DNA of 64,000 nt from [Phialemoniopsis] sp. UDSM-2020 (taxonomy: Eukaryota > Ascomycota > Sordariomycetes > Thyridiales > Thyridiaceae): NCBI GenBank assembly GCA_018873225.1, contig JAEILZ010000008.1, positions 744,001-808,000 on the forward strand. The letters are read 5' to 3'. The notes under the pieces are model-generated. The model ran no database searches, had not been told where the DNA came from, and saw nothing but the letters and a program-made list of their open reading frames with translations. The position numbers and the translations under genes are program-made. This document shows, one piece after another, positions 10,957 through 23,108 of the stretch (positions within the stretch are counted from its first letter, which is position 1; every line of letters starts with the position of its first letter).

Positions 10957-11722
10957 GCTGTGTAGACTGGGGCTTAGACGTGGGCGAAGGTGGTGGTTGT
11001 GATTGCTTTCGTCCTTTTCGTTTTTCTGGTTCCCTCCTCAGGTCGAGGTGTGCTAGGCTGGCTGGAGCCGTCTGCGCGCGGTCAAGAAATTTTAGCGTCC
11101 CATTCATGGACGTTTAGCGGGCGATGGCTGCAGGCGCTTGTGTTCCGGGGAACCTACAGGGGATCACGTGGCGCCCAGACCAGCCCGTCAGCATCCATGC
11201 AATGCGGCGTTTTGAGCCTCAATCCTCCTTGGGGTGGTGCTCTGCTGTATGCCAAGCCATTCCTTTGGTCAGAGTGCTTCCATTTTGTCATTGTGTTGAC
11301 ATTATTCAATTATCTCCAGCTGAGAGCTGCTCAGTAAGGCCATCTGCCACACCAGTCTAAAGCCAGCCCAGACGGCTTCCCGACCCAAGTCATAGTATGG
11401 ACACACAATCTCTTCACCTAACAGAACCTCAACCCAAACGCCCTTCCTCCAGAATCGTAGATAAACCTTACAGAAACAGCGCCTACGCCATGAGCGCATC
11501 GCCTCCCTTCCCCAGCCCCATTCCATCCAGCTGTTCTAGCTAGCTAGCACAAGTCCTGGCCCATCACCCCAGCTAGTCAAGCGCTTCGTAACCCCGAGAC
11601 TCCTGACAACCAGTCATGAAATCGTCTTGGACACCGGACAACAGCCGTGCGTACATGCACATGCACATACCGGCGTTGACTCGGTCTTGTCATCATAAAG
11701 CAGATGTCGTGTGCCGTGTGGC
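10957..11722. other. Intergenic, 0.77 kb
   Basis: CDC40 promoter and ERV14 3' region. No gene supported. A CTAGCTAGCTAG-like element lies near 11536-11548. Confidence 0.55.
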
Positions 11723-12454
11723 TTAGGACGACTCGTCCCGGATGAGCGCGACGATCATGCTGTACAGGTAGAAGAAGAACATGACCAGGTGGAAACCAAG
11801 CTTGGTGAAGGATTCCTGCACACGTAATCAGTATATCAAAGCTCTGCGTCGCAGGGAAGACAGATTAGTCGGATAGGATCACTGACCTTCTTATGGACAT
11901 TGAGCTTGCGGAAGATCTCGGTGGCATCCAACAGGTGGGCATTGTCGACGATCCTGGGAACTTGGTTAGCACGCAGGGAACACGAGACGCAGAGTTTCTT
12001 GGAAGGCTGACTTCTTGATGTTCCACCCCAGGAGCGGCAGGTTCAGGAGCAGAGGCAGCCAGTAGCCGTTGATAAGGAACAGGAAGGTCAGGAAACCATG
12101 GACGGCGACTTCGGGAATGATGTAGGTGTTGAGGCGGTTGCAGAGATCGATGGGGTTGATGTAGTCACTGCGCAATGATTCTGATTAGCAAGACTGAAAC
12201 TGCCGAAAGACGACCATGGTCGAGTTCTCAGAGAGCCTCAAAAGAGGTATGACGTAGTCTCGGGCCCAACTCTGGGAGAGGCTCTCGACGACGCATCCCG
12301 AGGGACGACCAAGTCCGAGACTTTTGCTTGGGGCGCAGGGAGACTTCTCTTACCATTCCAAATCGCTGTACATGATGGTGAAGAAGACCTGGAGGAAGAG
12401 GTTGACGGCGTTTATCAACACCGCAAAGAGGAACAACCACGCTTCGCCCGACAT
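11723..12454 (-). CDS. ERV14: ERV14/cornichon family ER cargo receptor
   Basis: COPII-vesicle cargo receptor for transmembrane proteins leaving the ER. Minus-strand exons 12454-12354, 12167-12012, 11953-11887, 11815-11723 give 138 aa, the length of yeast Erv14. The sequence starts [20 protein letters not shown] (first membrane helix), has the family signature [18 protein letters not shown] spanning the first splice junction, a middle pair of hydrophobic helices ([19 protein letters not shown]), and the C-terminal block [17 protein letters not shown] followed by a last helix ([16 protein letters not shown]). The match is position-by-position and leaves little doubt. Confidence 0.95.
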
Positions 12455-13546
12455 CTTGACTGATCTGGCTGGGTTCGTGCGTTGATATGCGAAATGAGTG
12501 AGGAATGCTGTCTGTAGAGTGTCGCAAGAGGTGTATAGACCCTTGCGGCAGTGGAGGGTTGGGAAGAAGCGACAGAGGCCTCGAGGAGTTGGAAGAGTCG
12601 GTCGGTGGGTTCTTCCGCGAGTAAGGATAGGCTGTTGATAGGGCTGTCGAGGACAACAAGCTAGGCTGCTCGGCGAATGCTGGGTCGCTGGATGGTCGAG
12701 TTGAAGATCTATCTATCTATACAGACAGAGGAGACGAACGGATCGCGGAGGTGTGGTGTATGTTAGGTGGAAGAGATGTGTCAAAGTGCGTGCGTGCGTG
12801 CCTCCAATAATGGGGTTGGGAGGGGATGGAGCCTGTGGTGGTGGTGAAGAGGAGAAGCTAGGCAAGGCCGACGGTTGCGCGGAATTCAAATGATGACACC
12901 AGAAGCAAAAGGGTGCAACTAATCATCGCCCAAGGTCAAGGTACTGTTACGCTACGGTCATTAGGCCGAGGTACCTATCCAAAGAATTAAACTAAAAAAA
13001 ACGGCCCTCCAGGATCAAGCGAATGCTAGCTTGTGCGATTTTTTTTGAGGCTGGCAGCAGGGGAGAAGCTCGGGCCTTTTTCATCAGTCAAGCTTCCCGC
13101 CACCTTTCTAGACCACCAACGAGCCCCGCTTGCCTTGTCTGGACACGGCCATCAGTCCGGCAATCTTGCCTTATCCAGGAGAATGCCTTTGATCTTATCA
13201 TCCAATCCTCAGGCATTGAACCCGGGCACGCCGGGAAAAGGTCCCAGACCTCCATTAAGGTACCGAGACCCTACGTGTCTAGGTGTGCCGGATCACATGC
13301 GCAAGTTATGCTGTTCTTCCCACGCCCTTACGACACGATCATCACTTTTGATCACTGTAGGCAGGCAGCTCACCTCCACGATGCACTTCTTTTCTTTGAG
13401 AACCGCTTCGAGCGGATGGCGTAGAGTGGCAACCCGTTGCTGGATATCCTTTCAAAATGCTATCCCACCACCCACGAGACACCTGTGCTGCTGTGCTATG
13501 TACGAACAAAACTCCGCGCTACCATGATCATGCTCTATTTTGGGTT
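12455..13546. other. Intergenic, 1.1 kb, with microsatellites
   Basis: ERV14 promoter side and MAP1 3' side. Holds short tandem repeats: (ATCT)n at 12707-12720 and (GTGC)4 at 12786-12801. Frames at 13023-13527 lack any recognisable features. Confidence 0.55.
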
Positions 13547-14968
13547 CTATGCCTTGGCCTCGCCATTCTGCGCTGCCGGCATGGTTATGGGTCCGCCCGG
13601 CGAGTCTGCCTGCCTGGCGGTCAGGATCTCGACCCCCGTCTCCGTGACCAACAGTGTGTGCTCTGTTACAACCGTGTCAGTAATCTGGCCCTACCACGCC
13701 GGAAGAAAAACTCGACTTACCAAACTGAGCCGTGCGCTTGCCGTCAATGGTCGTGCTGGTCCAGTTATCAGGCCAGGTCACGTCGCGGTACTTGCCCAGC
13801 GCGATCATGGGCTCGATGGTAAAGGTCATGCCCGGCTTGCACTCGCCCACCGCCTTGTTCTTGGCGTAGTGCGGGATGTTGGGAGGGCAGTGGAAGATGC
13901 TGTTGATGCCGTGGCCCACGTACGTCCGGATGACGCTGCAGTTGCGGCTCTTGGCGTGCTTCTCAATGGCGTTGCCAAAGTCGCGGAACAGCGTGCCCGG
14001 CTTGACCAGCTTGATGGCCTCCTCCAGACATTCCCTCGCCGTCTCCGTGACCCTGACCGTGTCCGCGTCGGCCCTGGCACGGTCGCCCACGTAGTAGGTC
14101 TCGTTGAGGTCGCCGTGGTAGCCTTCGTGGTACAATGTCACGTCCAGGTTGACGATGTCTCCATCGAGCAAGATGCGCTTGTCGGGGATGCCGTGGCAGA
14201 TGACCTCGTTGACAGACGTGCAGACAGACTTGGGGAAGTGGTTGTAGTTCAAGGGAGACGGGTATGACTTGAGGCAACGGTTAGCACTAAACAGACCGAA
14301 GCCAGACAGCACATGGCTCGGAGCAATCACGTACTTTGCGCTCAATGCAGGCCTTGTGGACAATCTCGTCAATCTCGTCGGTCGTGATGCCGGGCCTCAG
14401 GGCGGCGGCAGCAATGTCCAGGACCTCTCGCGCCAGACGACAGACCTTGCGCATGGCGTCCTGGGCCTTGGCGTCGAGGATGTCGATCTTGTTGGCGCGC
14501 ACGAGGGAGCGGCCGGCCTTGGGGATGCCGTCGGCGGCGTAGTCGGGGTGGGGGATCGACTTGGGGATGGTGCGCTTCTCGGACAGCGGGTAGACGGGTC
14601 GCAGGGGGCCGGTGTAAGGGAAGGCGGGGAAGGGGTTGTAGTATCCGGTTTCTGGATCAGGTTTAGATACTACTTTTGGAGGTATGATGTGGTGTAAAAT
14701 ACTGTTTTCCTGCTTGTGCATCGACTTGTGCGTGCCCTGGATGCCCGTCGTTAGCATTCTTCTTGACCCCTCCAAGCCGGTGCCGTGGCCTTGCCAGCCC
14801 TCATCGGGTGGGTGTGCTACTGACCCAGCTCTTCTTGAAGCAGTCTTGCGAGCAGAAATAGCTGTCCTTGACTCCTAGCTTGAGGCATGTCGGGCACTGG
14901 AGAGAGCCGGCATCGTTGTCGCAGTCGACGCCCAAGCACTTGCGCTTGGTGGGCGGTTCCTCGGCCAT
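13547..14968 (-). CDS. MAP1: Methionine aminopeptidase 1 with N-terminal zinc finger
   Basis: Cytosolic, ribosome-associated M24 metallopeptidase that removes initiator methionine. Exons 14968-14825, 14736-14335, 14267-13721, 13662-13547 give 402 aa. The N-terminal zinc finger (about residues 10-48) contains CLGVDC, QCPTC and FCSQDC pairs, typical of eukaryotic type-1 enzymes and lacking in bacterial MetAP. Metal ligands of the pita-bread fold are all visible: D224 (VNLDVTLY), D235 (HGDLNET), H301 (YVGHGI), E334 (FTIEPMI) and E365 (QFEHT, spanning the last junction). The CHGIPD motif is also present. It is divergent from BNA4, start codons 611 bp apart. Removal of Met by this enzyme is required before N-myristoylation by the NMT encoded 5 kb away. 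Confidence 0.95.
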
Positions 14969-15579
14969 GGTGGCAGTAGTATTGATTCTAAAAGAGCCGA
15001 GCAGACTTGTCGGATTGACTGGTCGGGTCTGCTTTTGGCGAGCCGAAGAGCGAGGGAACAAAAGGCAAATCGAGGTCCGTTATGCTGGGTGTGCAGTTGT
15101 GATTTTGGTGGTGATCTTCACACAATCAAGTAAGTACACAAAGAAATCTAGGAGCATCGTTTTGGCGGGCAGAATCAATCCCCAAAAGGCGGCGCCCCCA
15201 CTACATTTTTTCCTCGCCTCTGGTAATCGTACGGTGAGTTTCAGCACTACATGGCACCATGTACCCCGCCTGTGGCAGCTGGCCTTGTGATGGCGCAACA
15301 CATCCACGAGTGCGACCACCTGGATTGGTACTTTTTTTTTTTTCTCCCGGACGGTCGCCTTACTGGCCTAGAAATCGAAGCGCTATCCCGCAAAAGGGCA
15401 GATGGAAAAAAGGGTCCAGGGTTCCACTTTAAAGTATTGGCGCAATAGTCATCAAAAGCCGGCAAAATCCCATGGCTTACGGCCTCATCGTCGTTGCACA
15501 TATCAAAGACTCATCTGCTGGCAAGAGCCTCGGTTTTCTGGCCGCTTTGTTTCCCAATAGACTTGGGACGTGAGCCAAT
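14969..15579. promoter_or_regulatory. Divergent MAP1/BNA4 promoter region
   Basis: The 611 bp between two start codons on opposite strands must carry both promoters. A long T tract lies at about 15332-15342. No individual site can be assigned with confidence. Confidence 0.5.
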
Positions 15580-17382
15580 ATGGAGGGCCAGCAAAAGGTT
15601 CTCGTTGTCGGCGCCGGCCCGGTCGGTTCTCTTGCCGCCTTATATGCCGCTGAGAGAGGCCATCAGGTTGAGATCTATGAACTTCGGGCAGGTGAGTTTG
15701 CTGCGTTTCCTGGCACTACTGATTTACTACGCATGCTCGGAACTCGTGATAGAAGCTGGGTGATTGAGGAGAGCATGTCCAGGACGATTTGTCTCTGCAC
15801 AAAGCTGTTGTCATGATCAGGCTGCTGACTTTCTGACTATACTCAAGATCTGCGAGACCCCACAACCATGCCTCTCAACTTTACAAAATCCATCAACCTG
15901 GCGTTGGCTGAAAGAGGCTTAAACGCTCTCCGCCAAGTTCAGCCTGGATTTCTCGAAGAGATTCTTCAGGAGACGGTCCCCATGAGAGGTCGCATGATCC
16001 ATGGCCGCAGTGCGATGGGCGAGTTGCAGGAGCACTCGCAAGACTATGATGCCCATGGCAGGGTATGACTCACAGGAGTGGTTGCAATCAGACACAGACA
16101 AGCTAACTTGTTCACCTCAGGCGAATTACGCCATCGACAGAGCAGGCCTCAACAAGCAGCTGCTCAACATCCTCGAGGGCATGCCCAATGTGCGGATACT
16201 CTTCAACCACAAATTGACCGGTGCCGACTTCAGGTCGCACAAGGCGTGGTTTGAGGTGCAAGGCACGGGACAGGCCACGGGCCGCGCACGGGAAGTCGAG
16301 GTTGACTTTGACTTTATGATCGGCGCCGACGGCGCCCATTCCGCCGTCCGGTACCACCTGATGAAGTACGTCCGCATGAACTATCGCCAAGACTACATCG
16401 ACACGCTGTGGTGCGAGTTCCAGTTGAAGCCTCGAGAAGGTGCCTCGGAGGCCGACCCGACCTCCAAGTTCCGCATCTCCCCCTACCACCTGCACATCTG
16501 GCCGGGCAAGGACTTTATGTTCATCGCCATCCCTAGTGAGGTAAGTGTTCAACTTGTACACAGTCGCGGAAGGCCCGTGATCTTGACATGACCTTACAGG
16601 ACGGCTCGTTCACATGCACTTTGTTCATGCCGAGCTCCGAGTTTGCGACCTTGGAAGCGAACCCGGCCCGGGTACCCAGCTTCTTCGACAGGCACTTTCC
16701 GGGCGTCACAGATATCATCCCGCCCAACGAGCTGATCCAGTCCTTCAACACTAACCCGCACCTACCCCTGATCAGTGTCAAGTGCGAGCCCTACCATTAC
16801 TCGTCGTCGGCTGTCATTATTGGCGACGCCGCCCATGCCATGGTCCCCTTCTACGGCCAGGGCATGAATGCGGGCTTTGAAGACGTCCGCATCCTCTTTT
16901 CCATCCTGGACAAGTACTCTCTCAAGGAGTCGAACGCCCCTGGCGATAGTAGCGACGCAGACAGGGCCACCTTTGCTGCCGATCAGCGCGCGCTCGCTCT
17001 CGCCGAGTACACTGCTTTGCGGGTACCGGATGCGCACGCCATCAACGAGCTGGCGCTGCAGAACTATGTCGAGATGCGGGCTTCGGTCCTGTCGCCCATG
17101 TATAAGCTGCGCAAGTATCTCGAGGAGACGCTCTCTGTGCACTTCCCGAGGCTGGGCTGGCAGACCAAGTACGCGCGTGTCTCGTTTGGCAACGAGCGGT
17201 ACTCGGAGGTTGTCAAGAAGAGCGATGAGCAGGGAAGGATCCTAGTGACCGGTTTCATCGGTGCGGTGGGTGTGCCGCTGGTCACCGGAGCGGCGTATAT
17301 CTACTTCAGACACAGGCGGTGTGTTCAGGCTGGCCTGCAAGCCGTGTTTAACGCAGCCGCGGGCCTCTTCACAGGTCGGTAA
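15580..17382 (+). CDS. BNA4: Kynurenine 3-monooxygenase
   Basis: FAD- and NADPH-dependent hydroxylase converting L-kynurenine to 3-hydroxykynurenine in the tryptophan-to-NAD pathway, on the mitochondrial outer membrane. Exons 15580-15691, 15848-16062, 16121-16540, 16600-17382 give 509 aa. The dinucleotide fold [21 protein letters not shown] is at residues 7-27; [18 protein letters not shown] is the kynurenine-monooxygenase signature; the GADG motif ([15 protein letters not shown]) and the second FAD block ([18 protein letters not shown]) follow. A C-terminal hydrophobic segment ([18 protein letters not shown]) followed by RHRR fits an outer-membrane anchor. Other aromatic-ring hydroxylases are less likely because of the SINLA motif and the anchor. 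Confidence 0.95.
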
Positions 17383-18090
17383 AGCTTAGAGGTTCGGGGG
17401 AGATACTGTATTATTATTCATTGCCAGCATCATTCAGCGTAACATTCTCACATCTATTTACAACAGCACGGATGGTTCGAGTTCCAAACCATTTTCCTGT
17501 GGGATTCGCATGTTAGTCGGAGCCCGTCCTCACTCTGATTTGACTTGAAGGAAGCCACGGCCGGGCTATCTGCAAGTTTCCGAACATCTCAGTGCCTCTT
17601 TCGAATGGTTTGTGTCGCTCAAAGAACTGAGACAGCATCGCGAGTGCCGACTACTTAAGCTGGGCGCTGCATCTTGCGAGCGGTGGTGTATCGGGCACTA
17701 GAGCTGCCACGTGGGGGTCAACTTGGGCGAGCCTCGGCTTGGAATTGCCAGCTTGCAGCGTGCGTCATGCGCTACGATTACAGCTCGTTCCAGGTCTGTG
17801 AAACACCTGGGCAGCACAAGCAATCTTGGAAGTGTCGCGTGCTTCAATATTTCTGACAATCCTATATTTTTACATACTTAAGTAGTTTAAAGACCAAGAT
17901 AATGTCATGGCACATCTTTAGAATCCTACACATATTCATTAGATATCACTTTATCCCAGCATTTTCAGCCTGTCAAGCGCCAGCCCTCGACCTGTCGCGC
18001 CAATTTCCTCAACGTCATTAGACAGCTCGGCAATCTCACTGACATATGAAGGATTCCAAGTGGTAAAGAGTGGCCCAGACCGCAGACAGC
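17383..18090. other. Intergenic, 0.7 kb
   Basis: BNA4 3' region and promoter of the downstream alpha/beta hydrolase. AT-rich near 17850-17950. No gene supported. Confidence 0.5.
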
Positions 18091-19282
18091 ATGGGCGCCC
18101 AGTAAGCCAACACACTGCCATATCCGCCCTTTGCTACATTCATCCCCTTCTCTAATATCCACGTTGCAGAGCAAATCTGACCACCGTTGCGGAGACACTC
18201 AAGCACCCATCCTACCTAGACGCAACATGGGACCTTGAACCCAACCGCAGCGGGCTTCTCCCCGTGGCCGAAGGCCGTGGCGGGCCCTTCAAGCTTGCCT
18301 GGGCAGTCCACGGCCAAGGACCGATCAAGGTCATCGTACGTAACTTATCCCCCCCGTGACAGTCGCGCCAAACGATCTAACAGCCCACCAGCTTATCATG
18401 GGCCTGGGCTCCTTCAAGACGGCCTGGCAGCGCCAGACCCTCTTCTTCGGCCACGAGCACGCCGACACCTTCTCGGTCCTGCTCATAGATAACCGCGGCA
18501 TGGGCGACTCGGACGTGCCCCTCATGCGCTACTCCACCTCGGAGATGGCCCGCGACGCCCTCGAGGTCGTCGAGCACGTGGGCTTCTTCGACTCGCCCGG
18601 CCGGCAGCTGCACGTCGTCGGCATGTCCCTCGGCGGCATGATCGCCCAGGAGCTCGCCCTGCTCGTGCCGGACCGCCTCAGCAGCCTGAACCTGATCTGC
18701 ACCGCCGCCGCCGTCGAGAACACGGGCACCTTCGCCGAGCACATGGCGAACCGCGCGTCGATGATCATCCCCAAGGGCCTCGAGAAGTCGGTCCGCGACA
18801 CGGCGCACCAGATCTTCAGCCACGCCTTCCTGCACGAGCCCGACGAGGCCCACGTGCCCGACGAGGGGACGCCGCGGGTGGGCCCGCCGCCGAGTGGCGC
18901 GGGTTGGCCGTACGGCCGCTTCGACAGCAACTACCAGCGGTTCGTGGCGCAGGAGATGCACAAGCGGCTCGACGGCAAGCACTTCACGACCAAGGGGTTC
19001 CTGCTGCAGCTCATCGCCGCCGGGTGGCACCGCAAGACGCCCGCGCAGCTGGCCGAGATGGCGGACAGGGTCGGGCGGGAGCGGATCCTGGTCATGCACG
19101 GCACCGAGGATGGTATGATCTCGGTGCCGCACGGGCGCAAGCTCATCGAGTACGTCAAGCCTGGGACCAGCTACATCTTGGAGGGCGTCGGCCACGCCCC
19201 GGTCGTGGAGAGGTGCGCGTGGTTCAACGAGTGCTTGAAGGAGAGGTTCGAGGCCGGGGAGAAGCTGGATGGGCGCTTATGA
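18091..19282 (+). CDS. Alpha/beta hydrolase (AB_hydrolase-1 fold)
   Basis: Serine hydrolase of unknown substrate, probably cytosolic. Exons 18091-18101 (only MGAQ minus one base), 18170-18335 and 18392-19282 give 355 aa. The tiny first exon was chosen because its ATG precedes a gtaagc donor and rejoins in frame (MGAQANLTTVAETLKHPSYL). Catalytic triad: nucleophile S138 in GMSLGG, D299 in HGTEDG, H327 in GVGHAP. The oxyanion loop precedes LIMGLGSFKTAW. DNRGMGDSD is the usual strand-loop motif of epoxide-hydrolase/lipase-like relatives. It converges on NMT1 with only 200 bp between stops. A 3-oxoadipate enol-lactonase-like or esterase activity is possible but not determinable. Confidence 0.85.
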
Positions 19283-19482
19283 GTGTGACGATAAAGGCGG
19301 CGTTCAAGAGAATTTCATACAGACTAGAAGCTCGGAGTCACTTCAGTGGAACATACAAACAATTCATATAGAGTAGCATTCATCAGGATCAGCATTGGAT
19401 TCTATGAATTTTCATATTGTTGCTCTACGTGATGCATGATCTGTTCCATGTTGTGGCATCAGCCCGAGTCTATGCGACAAAA

Positions 19483-21244
19483 CTACATCATAACATAGCC
19501 GATACCGCTCAACCCATCCTCGTCCAGCTGGTTCCTCTTATTGACACCGCCGGCTATCGGGTTGGCATTGTAGTTGAAGAGGTAGTAGTGCAGTTGGCCG
19601 TCACCGGGGCCAAACTTTTGCTGCTCGAGGAAGAGAGCATTGTCCATGAGAGACAGGCCATTAAAGACGTCAAACTTGAAGCGCTTGGCCAGGATGAGGG
19701 CATCCGAGATGAGGGCGTTGAGCCGCGTCTTGAGGGCGGACTTGTCCACGGGCGAAGTCAGACCGACCTCGGTGGCGTAGTAGAAGAGGTAAGCGGCGTG
19801 GATGACGTCGTGCTTGGGGTTGTTGATGACTGAAGAATCGAGGGCGTAGAAGGAGAAGAAGTCGGTGATCTTCTTGTTTTGGTCCTGCATGTCGTTGTTA
19901 GCAACCTCTTGGATAGCCAGGAACAGCTGAGATACTCACCTCGACTACATAGGTGTAGATCGCTTGCTCGTCGCCCGAGTCCTTCTTGTGGAGGAACCAA
20001 TGCTCTACTTCTTCCTTGTCGAACTCTTGGTACATGTCGAAGCGCTTCAAGTACTTCATCAACAGATCCTGTACGGCCTCGATATCCTTGGCCTCCATCT
20101 CGCGTAGGCCCTTGACTGCGGTCTGGTCAGGCAGGGCATACTTGCGCACCTGGTACTGCGGTTTGCTGTTGGGCGGCAGCGGGCTGAAGCCGACCTCCCA
20201 CAGCTTCTGCCAGTTGAGGGCGCGATGGTAATACCTGCAGGTGCTGACCGGCCTCGGCAGGACAACGCCGCCAGTGTAAATAGCCTGCCACACCTCGTCT
20301 AGGTTGCACAGGCGGGTGATCTCCTTGATCAGCACGGGCGCCAGGCGCTTGGAGCGTAGCTTCTTGTGGACAACCATGAAGTTGACTTCTGAGGAATGGA
20401 GGGTGTTCTTGCGCACTCTCAGCTCCAGGGGAATGGCTGCGATGAAGGCGACGAGCTTCTTGGACTGGGTCGCGCGCACTCCGCGGTGCCACTGCTTCTT
20501 CCACCCCGGGGACATCATGGCCCACTTCAGGATGGCCGTCGAATACCTGAAGCGGAACATGGCCTCGTCATCCTCGACAAAGTGACCCGACAGCAGGTCG
20601 TACACCTCCTGGAGCTGCTTGTCGTCAGTCAGATCCAAGAAATCCCACTCGAACCCGTCGACGAGTTTGGACGGCTCCTTGGGCACGTCCTCCAACTTTT
20701 GGATCTTGAAGGGACCCTCCTCGATCTGGCCCGAGGGCTCCTCTCCGAACCTCGGCACGGGCTGAGTCTGCCAGAACTTGTAGCTCGCCATATCCTTGAC
20801 GTTCTTGCCGCTGGTGGCCAGGCCCGTCATGATGTCTTGTAGGTTGAGTCGCTTCAGAGCTTCGAGGGCGGAGGCTTCGGGGTCTCCAGAGGCGGCGCCT
20901 TCGGCCTGAGCCTTGGAAAGCTCCTCGGCGAGCGCGGGGTTGAGCTTCATCAGCTCGGCGAGCTGTGCGGGGGGCAGGTTCGTGATGGCCTTCTTGAGGT
21001 CGGCCTGGGGGTCGGCGGATTTGCCAGTCAGGCCCGAGAGCGCGGCCTTGACCTTCTTCCTCTTGGACTTCTTCTTCTTGGAGGAGGCTCCAGCGGCCGC
21101 GGCGGTGTCATCGGCGGCAGCGTCATCGGGACCGTCGTCTTCTTCAGATTCGACCTCGGGCTGCTTGCCGGCGGTGATGGCCTCGCGCAGCTCCTCGGCA
21201 GCCTCCTCCTTGACCGGGTCGGCGGGCTTGGACTCCTGCGACAT
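19483..21244 (-). CDS. NMT1: Glycylpeptide N-tetradecanoyltransferase (N-myristoyltransferase)
   Basis: Transfers myristate from myristoyl-CoA to N-terminal glycine of proteins; essential in fungi. Exons 21244-19940 and 19884-19483 give 568 aa. The N-terminal ~150 residues are disordered, with acidic and lysine blocks (KKKKSKRKK) for ribosome association. The catalytic body carries [20 protein letters not shown] (acyl-CoA binding), the oxyanion region [13 protein letters not shown] and [10 protein letters not shown], the [18 protein letters not shown] block, and the C-terminal GGQ-like [12 protein letters not shown]...GIGYVMM. In this family the C-terminal carboxylate is the catalytic base; here the last residue is Met rather than the common Leu. 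A single intron splits the coding sequence late. Confidence 0.96.
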
Positions 21245-21926
21245 GGTGATCTTTGATTGCCAATTATGTGAAAGGCAGTCGTTTGTCTGAGTGCCACAGG
21301 AAAAAAGAAGAGGTCGGGAGGATCAAGGCTGGCAGCGCGATAGTTGTCTGTCTCAGCGTGGGTTGTGCTCACAAGTTCGGTTTGGTGGGGTAAATTTCAA
21401 TGACAGCAGGCTAGAAAGTCGCAGCAGCCCTGGAGCGACAGCTTGGAATTTCAACCCCACACTGAGCAGCGAGACCCACGGTTCTGTACGTACCTGGATC
21501 TAAGCAGACACGTTTTCTTGGCATTTTTTGTTCCAGCTTGTCTTCTTGAATAAGATACTTACCTATGAACATAAATACTAACTTGAGATCAATTGGGTAT
21601 GTATGTAGATTCATATGAGAGATATTGTTCTCACTCACATTCAGAGGCATCGCTGCTACCCGCGTTACATACTTATTCCCTGCTCGATACCTCCATCTGG
21701 ACTCTAGACCCTCCGAAACTCGCCCCCAAGTGCTGCGCCACTGTTGCCTACCTTATCTTTGAAGCTGAATCTTGCCATCTGCTCAATCGCCTTGATTCTT
21801 CTCAACTTGTCTAAGAACCCAGCTCCCTCGCAGATCATTTTGACTTGTCCCCATCGGCTTTTGGGCCAAAGATTCTCGTGATCAATTCTCTTTTCGTATC
21901 ATCTATCTCATCGTCAATTCGCCGAC
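21245..21926. promoter_or_regulatory. Divergent promoter region, NMT1 / conserved one-TM protein
   Basis: 682 bp between opposite start codons. It includes a long AT-rich stretch near 21540-21620. No specific binding site is assigned. Confidence 0.5.
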
Positions 21927-23108
21927 ATGGGCAAGGCGTCGCAACCAGTCGACCGGCCTGCTGACGATGCCGTGTCGCTCCACACGCAGCCTGACCACCA
22001 CCACTTCCAGGATGATGACGATGCGCCAGAGCTCCTGGTCGATGACCTGCCTCCCCTCTACAGTGACATCGGCGAGGCGAGCACCAGCAGTAGCGCAGCG
22101 CCTCTTCTGCCCACCCCCGCTGACCCGGACCTTCTCCCCGCCTACGTGACTGACGGCCCCTCCGGCCGGCAGTGGTATCTCAACCCTGCCCTGGACACTG
22201 TGCCTGCTATCCTCGAGAAGCATGTTCGCGCCTGGGCGGTCCAGCCGCCGCGACCCTCGGTCCGCGTCCATGGCGAGCACAAGGCGACAGTCACCAACAA
22301 CGGCAAGAGGGAGCGCAAGAGCGTCACCGACTTTGACGTGCGCATCGACCTGACCCCTTATCTCTTCAGCGACGCCACCAACCGCGTCTCCTGGAGGGAG
22401 CTGCGGACGGTGGAGAACTATGAAAAGACGAGGCGCGGCACCGTGCTCCAGAAGCGCGCCGCCGGCTCCAACCAGGACATCGAGGTCGGCACCGGCGAGA
22501 AGCCCACGCTGGCCGAGTGGTGCCACCTCTACTGCGCGAGCCATGCGGGCCTCAAGGCCTTCAGCGTGAAGCGGCGCATGGTGGGTTTCGACGAGGACAA
22601 GGTCCGGAAGCAGATCGAGGCGCTCGTCCGCGCGAGCAACTACCGCGGGCGCCTGCAGGTCACGTTCCCGGTCAAGGACGACCTGGTCGAGGTCTTCAAC
22701 ACCTGCCGCACCAACAGGTGGCGCCTGACGAACTGGATCTTTTGGCTGTGTGCCTTTACGCTCATGTTCATCTTCACCTGGCCGTACCTGCTTATCCGGA
22801 CCAAGCGCTTCGAGGTGGTCACCGTGGACTGGCCCTTCTCGCGACCCAAGGAGGACGGCGGCAAGGAGTACATCAGCCTCAGCGAAGACCAGTGGTACAA
22901 CCTCTGGGGACGGGCCCTGAACAAGGCCATCCTGGAGAAGCGCCAGTGCGAGCTGAACCAGCAGGACCTGATCCTGTCCGAAGGCGCGCAGCCGTCATTT
23001 GACACTGGCAACTCGGCCGTCAATGCCGGGCTTGGCATGTTGCGGGCTGGCGTCAACGCGATGAACGAGGTGAACCGGCAGCTTGGGTGGGGTTACGACG
23101 AGGCATGA
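21927..23108 (+). CDS. Conserved fungal protein with one membrane segment, function unknown
   Basis: Single exon of 393 aa. I recognise it only as a conserved-looking fungal protein. Residues 1-75 are acidic and disordered (DDDDAPELLVDDLPPLYSD). A folded, charged middle part (about 80-260) contains QWYLNPALDTVPAILEKHV, FDVRIDLTPYLF and a WCHLYCASHAGLK stretch. One hydrophobic segment (WIFWLCAFTLMFIFTWPYLL, about 272-291) is followed by a basic RTKR. After that a conserved aromatic block YISLSEDQWYNLWGRALNKAI, then Gly/Asn-rich C-terminus (GLGMLRAGVNAMNEVNRQLG). One-pass topology with a mostly cytosolic body is likely. It converges on the next gene with 146 bp between stops. Confidence 0.85.
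   Translation: MGKASQPVDRPADDAVSLHTQPDHHHFQDDDDAPELLVDDLPPLYSDIGEASTSSSAAPLLPTPADPDLLPAYVTDGPSGRQWYLNPALDTVPAILEKHVRAWAVQPPRPSVRVHGEHKATVTNNGKRERKSVTDFDVRIDLTPYLFSDATNRVSWRELRTVENYEKTRRGTVLQKRAAGSNQDIEVGTGEKPTLAEWCHLYCASHAGLKAFSVKRRMVGFDEDKVRKQIEALVRASNYRGRLQVTFPVKDDLVEVFNTCRTNRWRLTNWIFWLCAFTLMFIFTWPYLLIRTKRFEVVTVDWPFSRPKEDGGKEYISLSEDQWYNLWGRALNKAILEKRQCELNQQDLILSEGAQPSFDTGNSAVNAGLGMLRAGVNAMNEVNRQLGWGYDEA

Noticed and set aside
13437..14267. 276-codon plus-strand ORF over MAP1
   Set aside because: Antisense to exons with all metal ligands of methionine aminopeptidase; Val/Arg-rich shadow composition.
18377..19195. 272-codon minus-strand ORF opposite the alpha/beta hydrolase
   Set aside because: Shadow of the real plus-strand gene, whose catalytic triad is intact.
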